From Asaia sp037151935 (GTDB lineage Bacteria > Pseudomonadota > Alphaproteobacteria > Acetobacterales > Acetobacteraceae): a stretch of DNA of 64,000 nucleotides. The notes under the pieces are model-generated. The model was not told where the DNA came from. It worked only from the letters and a program-made list of their open reading frames with translations, and made no database searches. This document shows, one piece after another, positions 59,710 to 64,000 of the stretch (positions within the stretch are counted from its first letter, which is position 1; each line of letters starts with the position of its first letter). A program made the translations under genes and the position numbers. The stretch covers positions 310,001-374,000 of the forward strand of contig NZ_CP157575.1 in NCBI RefSeq assembly GCF_051628905.1, given 5' to 3'.

Positions 59710-61080
59710 GTGGCAGGTAATCAACACGAGGATATCCCGCCGGAATTGGCGCCATCTCTTACTCATGAAGAACGTCTCTCCTTAGCCCGGATACAGCTCA
59801 AGCAGCTTCGTGACAGGCAGGTCGATTGGGCGACGACAGAGTTGGGCGACCGTCTCAAGCTTTTGCGCCGCTTTCGCAAAATGCTGCTCAACGAAACAAG
59901 AAGCCTCATCGCTCTCATCCCCGATCATGGCGCTATCGATGTCATGACCGCCGAGATTTTACCTCTGCTGGCTGCGACGGGCTTTCTGGGGCGTGAGGCC
60001 CTCGCCATCTTGAAGCCCATCTCGCTTGCATTGCGTGGAAGGCCGCTCTGGCTCTGGGGCATCCGAAGCAGGGTCGTGAGAAAACCCCTTGGGACGGTAC
60101 TGATCCTTGCGCCAGGAAACTATCCCCTCATGCTCGGCGCGATACAGGCGCTTCAGGCATTGATCGCGGGCAACGCGGTTGGGCTCAAACCTGCGCCGGG
60201 CCGCTCTGCGCTGCTCCTTCGTTTCGCGTCTCTTCTGACGCGCGCTGGCTTTCCCGAGGGCATTATCGAGATCCTCCCCGAAGATTCCGGGCCGCAAGCG
60301 AGCGCAGCGGGATACGATCTGATTGTTCTGACAGGCTCAGAACAAACGGGGAAAAAAGTCGCACTTGCCGCTGCGAGCACTCTGACTCCAACGATCATGG
60401 AGCTCTCGGGCGCCGACCCCGTTTTCGTTTTGCCCTCAGGCGATCTAAACTTGGTTGCGCGCGCCTTGCATTTCGGATTGACCCTCAAGCAGGGTTCCAC
60501 CTGCATCGCTCCACGCCGTGTCTATGTGCATAAGATGCATCGTGACGCTCTTGAGGCGCGGCTCTCTCGGATTTTTCGGCAGTCTTCCATAGCTTTGCAG
60601 CAAAAGACCTGCCCAGCATTGAGTCAACTCGTGAGCGCTGTCGGGCAAGCAGGAGGAGATATCAGGCAGATGGGGCCCGCCACCATTCTGCTACTCGATG
60701 CCGAGAGCGCAGAGCTTGCGGATGTCGATCTGTTTGCCCCTTGGCTCGCCTTGATCGGGGTGTCTGACATGGTAGAGGCAGTTCAGCTCGAAAACCGTTC
60801 ACGACATGCCTTGGGCGCCAGCATCTTCGGTGAGGAGAAGGTGGCGCAGGCGCTGGCCAAGCAGATCCCCGCTGGGTCGATCACAATCAACGATCTGATT
60901 GTGCCTACAGCTGACCCACGACTTCCTTTTGGTGGGGCGAAAGCGAGCGGCTATGGCGCCACTCGCGGTAGAGAGGGGCTGCTGTCGATGACACGGCCAG
61001 TCTCGATTTCCACACGCCGATCAGGAGCATTTCATCTCCTGGCCCGCGTCAGACGCTGGCATGCGAGATATTCTCGCTGA
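59710..61080 (+). CDS. Aldehyde dehydrogenase next to carotenoid genes
   Basis: 456 residues from a GTG (CTGTGG). ALDH core: RVVRKPLGTVLILAPGNYPL, GLKPAPGRSALLLRFASLL, catalytic Glu in TIMELSGADPVFVLPSGDL, catalytic Cys in LKQGSTCIAPRRVYVH, and INDLIVPTADPRLPFGGAKA near the C-terminus. It is shorter than the usual 480-500 residues at the N-terminus. The position upstream of two desaturases fits the pathway of Methylomonas-type C30 carotenoids, in which an aldehyde dehydrogenase oxidises diapocarotenoid aldehydes to acids. Substrate not shown by sequence. Confidence 0.8.
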   Translation: MAGNQHEDIPPELAPSLTHEERLSLARIQLKQLRDRQVDWATTELGDRLKLLRRFRKMLLNETRSLIALIPDHGAIDVMTAEILPLLAATGFLGREALAILKPISLALRGRPLWLWGIRSRVVRKPLGTVLILAPGNYPLMLGAIQALQALIAGNAVGLKPAPGRSALLLRFASLLTRAGFPEGIIEILPEDSGPQASAAGYDLIVLTGSEQTGKKVALAAASTLTPTIMELSGADPVFVLPSGDLNLVARALHFGLTLKQGSTCIAPRRVYVHKMHRDALEARLSRIFRQSSIALQQKTCPALSQLVSAVGQAGGDIRQMGPATILLLDAESAELADVDLFAPWLALIGVSDMVEAVQLENRSRHALGASIFGEEKVAQALAKQIPAGSITINDLIVPTADPRLPFGGAKASGYGATRGREGLLSMTRPVSISTRRSGAFHLLARVRRWHARYSR

Positions 61081-61156
61081 TGTTTGAAACCTTGGCGATC
61101 ACGATCCGTTCAATCCGTCCGTCCAGATTTCAAGCGCCTGCCCCATTCGAAACCAG

Positions 61157-62848
61157 ATGAGTGTTGCGCCATCGGCAGGGCACGATATCATCTCTAAACC
61201 GAAACATTCTGGACTCGCTTATCCAACAGGAAGGATCTCCTGCCTTATGGCCCCGTCGCTCCTTCCAAACTCGTCTTCCCTCACGCCCGACGTGGCATCG
61301 AGACAGATTGCAGTTGTCGGAGGAGGTCCGGGAGGACTCGCCTCCGCAATGCTACTGGCGCATGCTGGGGCCAAGGTCACACTTTATGAGAAGAGCCCCA
61401 AGATCGGCGGCCGCTCTTCCTGTCTGGAACTTGATGGGTTCCGTTTCGACACCGGCCCCACCTTCTTTCTCTACCCCGAGATCATTCGCGAGATATTCGC
61501 CAGATGCGGCTTCGCTTTCGACAGCATGGTCGAACTGACGCGTCTGAATCATCTCTATGATCTGGTTTTCGAAGACGGCCCGCGCCTCGCCCTGACAACC
61601 GATCCTTCCCGGCTAGAATCCGAGGTTGCCAAGATTTCACAAGCCGACTCAAAAAACGTCAGGCGCTTTCTTGACGACAACAAAGGCAAATTCGCTCGAT
61701 TCATCGCCCCGCTTCAGCGCCCGTTCAATTCCTGGCGGGATTTGATCAAACCCGACATGCTGAAAGCTCTTCCTGTGCTTTCTCCCCTGTCGTCCATCGA
61801 CAAGGATCTGTCGCGCTACTTCAAAGATCCACGCACACGCCTCGCCTTTTCATTTCAGAGCAAATATCTGGGGATGTCGCCCTATCGCTGCCCCTCTCTC
61901 TTTACAATTCTGAGCTATATGGAGCACGAATTCGGCATCTATCATCCTACCGGTGGCACCGGGGCCGTCATGGCGGCAATGCAAAAAGCGGCCGAGAGCC
62001 TTGGGGTGACGATAAAGCTGGGTGAAGCTGTTGAGACGATCGAGACCAGAGACGGCAAGGCTGTCGGCATCAAGACAGCAGAAGGTGTGCAACCCGTGGA
62101 CGCGGTGGTGGTCAATGGCGACTTCGCCCGCACTATCCAGAGCCTGCTTCCTGACGCCTCGCGGCGTAAATGGAGCAACGCCAAGCTGGCGACCAAGAAA
62201 TATTCCTGCTCGACCTTCATGATGTATCTCGGCCTGCGAGGCACCATGCCCGAAAAGGCGCATCACACGATTTTTCTGTCGAGCGACTACGAAAACAATT
62301 TCGCCGAGATCGAGGAAGGCAAGCAGATTTCGTCACGCGCCTCGCTCTATGTGCAGAACGCCTGCGTCACCGACGCGGCGTTGGCCCCTGAAGGATGCAC
62401 CGCCCTCTATGTACTGATGCCCGTTGGCAATCTGCGTGAAGACGGCCTTGACTGGAACGAAGAGGCCATCGCCAAGGCCCGGCAGATCGTTTTCAAGCGC
62501 CTTGAAGACGCTGGTTTCGGCGATGTCGAGAGCCGGATCATGGTCGAGAAGGTGGTCACACCGAAAGACTGGCAGGAAAATCACGACGTGCATCGTGGCG
62601 CTGTGTTCAATCTCGCGCACTCACTGGGCCAGATGCTGCATCTAAGACCCCACAATCGTTACGAGGATGTCAAAGGCGTCTATCTTGCAGGCGGGGGCAC
62701 CCATCCGGGTAGCGGATTGCCTGTCATTTTCGAAGGGGCGCGAATCAGCGCTGATCTCCTGATCAAAGACCTTGCCAAAACTCAGGCAACCCTCCCCGCA
62801 ATGCCGGGGGCAGGCCTCGCCCTGATGCCTGAATGCTCGCGCGGATGA
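61157..62848 (+). CDS. CrtI/CrtN-type carotenoid desaturase or oxidase (first)
   Basis: 563 residues from ATG 61157; ATG 61247 (533 residues) is an alternative that sits closer to the first strand. FAD-binding IAVVGGGPGGLASAMLLAH is followed by EKSPKIGGRSSCLELDGFRF and DTGPTFFLYPEIIREIFAR. Near the C-terminus, GVYLAGGGTHPGSGLPVIFE and GARISADLLIKD give the family end-signature. The C30 versions act on diapophytoene, or oxidise the ends of diapocarotenoids (CrtP); these cannot be told apart here. It is directly coupled to the next gene by ATGA. Confidence 0.85.
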   Translation: MSVAPSAGHDIISKPKHSGLAYPTGRISCLMAPSLLPNSSSLTPDVASRQIAVVGGGPGGLASAMLLAHAGAKVTLYEKSPKIGGRSSCLELDGFRFDTGPTFFLYPEIIREIFARCGFAFDSMVELTRLNHLYDLVFEDGPRLALTTDPSRLESEVAKISQADSKNVRRFLDDNKGKFARFIAPLQRPFNSWRDLIKPDMLKALPVLSPLSSIDKDLSRYFKDPRTRLAFSFQSKYLGMSPYRCPSLFTILSYMEHEFGIYHPTGGTGAVMAAMQKAAESLGVTIKLGEAVETIETRDGKAVGIKTAEGVQPVDAVVVNGDFARTIQSLLPDASRRKWSNAKLATKKYSCSTFMMYLGLRGTMPEKAHHTIFLSSDYENNFAEIEEGKQISSRASLYVQNACVTDAALAPEGCTALYVLMPVGNLREDGLDWNEEAIAKARQIVFKRLEDAGFGDVESRIMVEKVVTPKDWQENHDVHRGAVFNLAHSLGQMLHLRPHNRYEDVKGVYLAGGGTHPGSGLPVIFEGARISADLLIKDLAKTQATLPAMPGAGLALMPECSRG

Positions 62849-64000
62849 GCGCCCATGCGGAGAATACTGCCATGACGACTTCTTCCGCACCCGTTGTCAT
62901 CATCGGCGCCGGGCTGGGAGGCCTCGCCGCGGCCTGCACACTCAGCGCCAGAGGCCACAAGGTGATCGTTTGCGAGGCCAATGACTGGACCGGAGGAAAG
63001 GCCGCGGAGCTGCGTCAGGACGGGTTTCGCTTCGATATGGGGCCGACCATTCTCACCCTGCCCTCGGTTCTGAGACGCATTTTCGGTGAAAGCGGATTGC
63101 GGATCGATGAGCGTCTCGATCTGCGCCGTCTCGACCCGCAATGGCGTTGTTTTTTCGATAACGGTCCGCCGCTCGACCTCGTCGAGGATATCGCACTCAT
63201 GGCGGCGGAGCTCGAAAAACGTCATAAAGGCGACGGCAAGGGCTACGAAGATCTTCTGGCCATGAGCGAGAAGCTGCACGACATATCCCGTCGCTTCGTG
63301 TTCTGGAAGTCGGTCGGCGGCTTGAGGGACACGCTCAACATTGGCGAGACCCTGTCTCCCGGCACCATGCGCGACGTGCTGTCCCTGCGTATGCATGCCA
63401 CGCTTGGCGCGGAGATACGCAAGCGCATCGCCAATCCGCAAGCCGTGCAGGTGTTCGATCACTTCACACAATATGTCGGCTCAAACCCGCTTCAGGCCCC
63501 AGCTGTGTTGACGGGCATCGCCCATATGCAGGTTGATGAAGGGATCTGGTATCCGATCGGCGGCACACGTGCTGTACCTCAGGCTCTGAGAAGGCTCGCC
63601 GAAGAAAACGGCGTGGTGTTCCGCACCAATTGCCGCGTCACACGCATTTTGCACGACTCTCGGCGGGTTCATGGCGTGGTCACCGAACAGGGCGAGACGA
63701 TTGCAGCGTCGGCTGTCATCTCGAACATGGACAGCGTGCGCACGATGCGCGAGCTGATCGACCGCCAGGCTGCACCACAAGCCTATCGCCGGTTCATGAG
63801 GCAATGGAAGCATCGCGAACCCGCCTGCTCGGGGGTTGTGCTCTATCTGGGGCTCGATCGTGGCTACGACCACCTCGCCCATCATAACTTCGTCTTCTCC
63901 CGCGATGCGGAAGAAGAATTCGATGCCATCTACAAACATGGTCGTCCTGCCCCAGATCCAACATGTTATCTGGCAGCCCCTGCCCGCACCGAACCCGAGA
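62845..64000 (+). CDS. CrtI/CrtN-type carotenoid desaturase or oxidase (second), cut by window end
   Basis: The ATG overlaps the previous stop; a second ATG at 62872 is possible. The frame stays open to base 64000. The FAD motif VVIIGAGLGGLAAACTLSA, KAAELRQDGFRFDMGPTILT, LDPQWRCFFDNGPPLDLVED and FTQYVGSNPLQAPAVLTGIA are typical of C30 desaturases. PACSGVVLYLGLDRGYDHLA then HHNFVFSRDAEEEFDAIYKH recall the Methylomonas CrtN. With the first it gives two homologous enzymes, as in crtN/crtP pairs. The 3' end is outside. Confidence 0.85.
   Translation, partial: MSAHAENTAMTTSSAPVVIIGAGLGGLAAACTLSARGHKVIVCEANDWTGGKAAELRQDGFRFDMGPTILTLPSVLRRIFGESGLRIDERLDLRRLDPQWRCFFDNGPPLDLVEDIALMAAELEKRHKGDGKGYEDLLAMSEKLHDISRRFVFWKSVGGLRDTLNIGETLSPGTMRDVLSLRMHATLGAEIRKRIANPQAVQVFDHFTQYVGSNPLQAPAVLTGIAHMQVDEGIWYPIGGTRAVPQALRRLAEENGVVFRTNCRVTRILHDSRRVHGVVTEQGETIAASAVISNMDSVRTMRELIDRQAAPQAYRRFMRQWKHREPACSGVVLYLGLDRGYDHLAHHNFVFSRDAEEEFDAIYKHGRPAPDPTCYLAAPARTEPE

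Overview
The window looks like the chromosome of an acetic acid bacterium (Acetobacteraceae, Alphaproteobacteria). The evidence is a bcsAB gene fusion followed by bcsC and bcsD and preceded by a GH8 endoglucanase, an NAD-type isocitrate dehydrogenase, a PhyR/NepR/EcfG general stress response locus, TrcR (DUF1013) and a diapocarotenoid-type desaturase cluster. A cellulose-capable, pigmented member such as Asaia fits, but the genus is a guess. No rRNA, tRNA or CRISPR array was recognised.

Bases 1-15,600 are accessory: a decayed, rearranged prophage. It holds the 3' part of a phage gene carrying nine GAAACC/GGTTTC motifs, a small HTH-like protein, and a toxin/immunity pair resembling CDI CdiA-CT/CdiI, with the toxin gene split from its leader by an in-frame stop. 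Then come a stub of a tail protein, creA and another exported protein, five tail-fibre-type genes, an MltR-like gene, and a lysozyme plus holin-like cassette present twice. The two copies flank a dead IS5-type element and a divergent tetR/DUF4188 pair with a clear palindromic operator. Copy B of the lysozyme is deleted at its 3' end.

Bases 15,600-20,900 are an IS-rich junction: an IS3 remnant, an Rrf2-cupin-SDR operon, an IS5 remnant, a (CGACTTG)7 repeat and one intact 883-bp IS5-family element with a TAA target duplication.

Bases 20,900-38,730 hold envelope and stress functions. A metallophosphoesterase is followed by the cellulose operon, transcribed leftward as GH8 endoglucanase, a short CcpAx-like protein, bcsQ, bcsAB, bcsC and bcsD. 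Next is the general stress response locus: a HisKA_2 kinase, nepR and two ECF sigma genes facing left, with phyR divergent.

Bases 38,730-57,740 are housekeeping: an ABC-F protein, a Gfo/Idh/MocA oxidoreductase, secDF, mscL, rpmE, an Hsp20, trcR, purEK, two RadC-like genes around a HAD phosphatase (one lacking the JAMM metal ligands), uvrD/pcrA, prmA, a GNAT, aminopeptidase P and NAD-IDH. Bases 58,389-64,000 contain an iron alcohol dehydrogenase, then an aldehyde dehydrogenase and two CrtI/CrtN-type desaturases, the last cut by the window end. That set is what oxidised C30 carotenoid synthesis would need.
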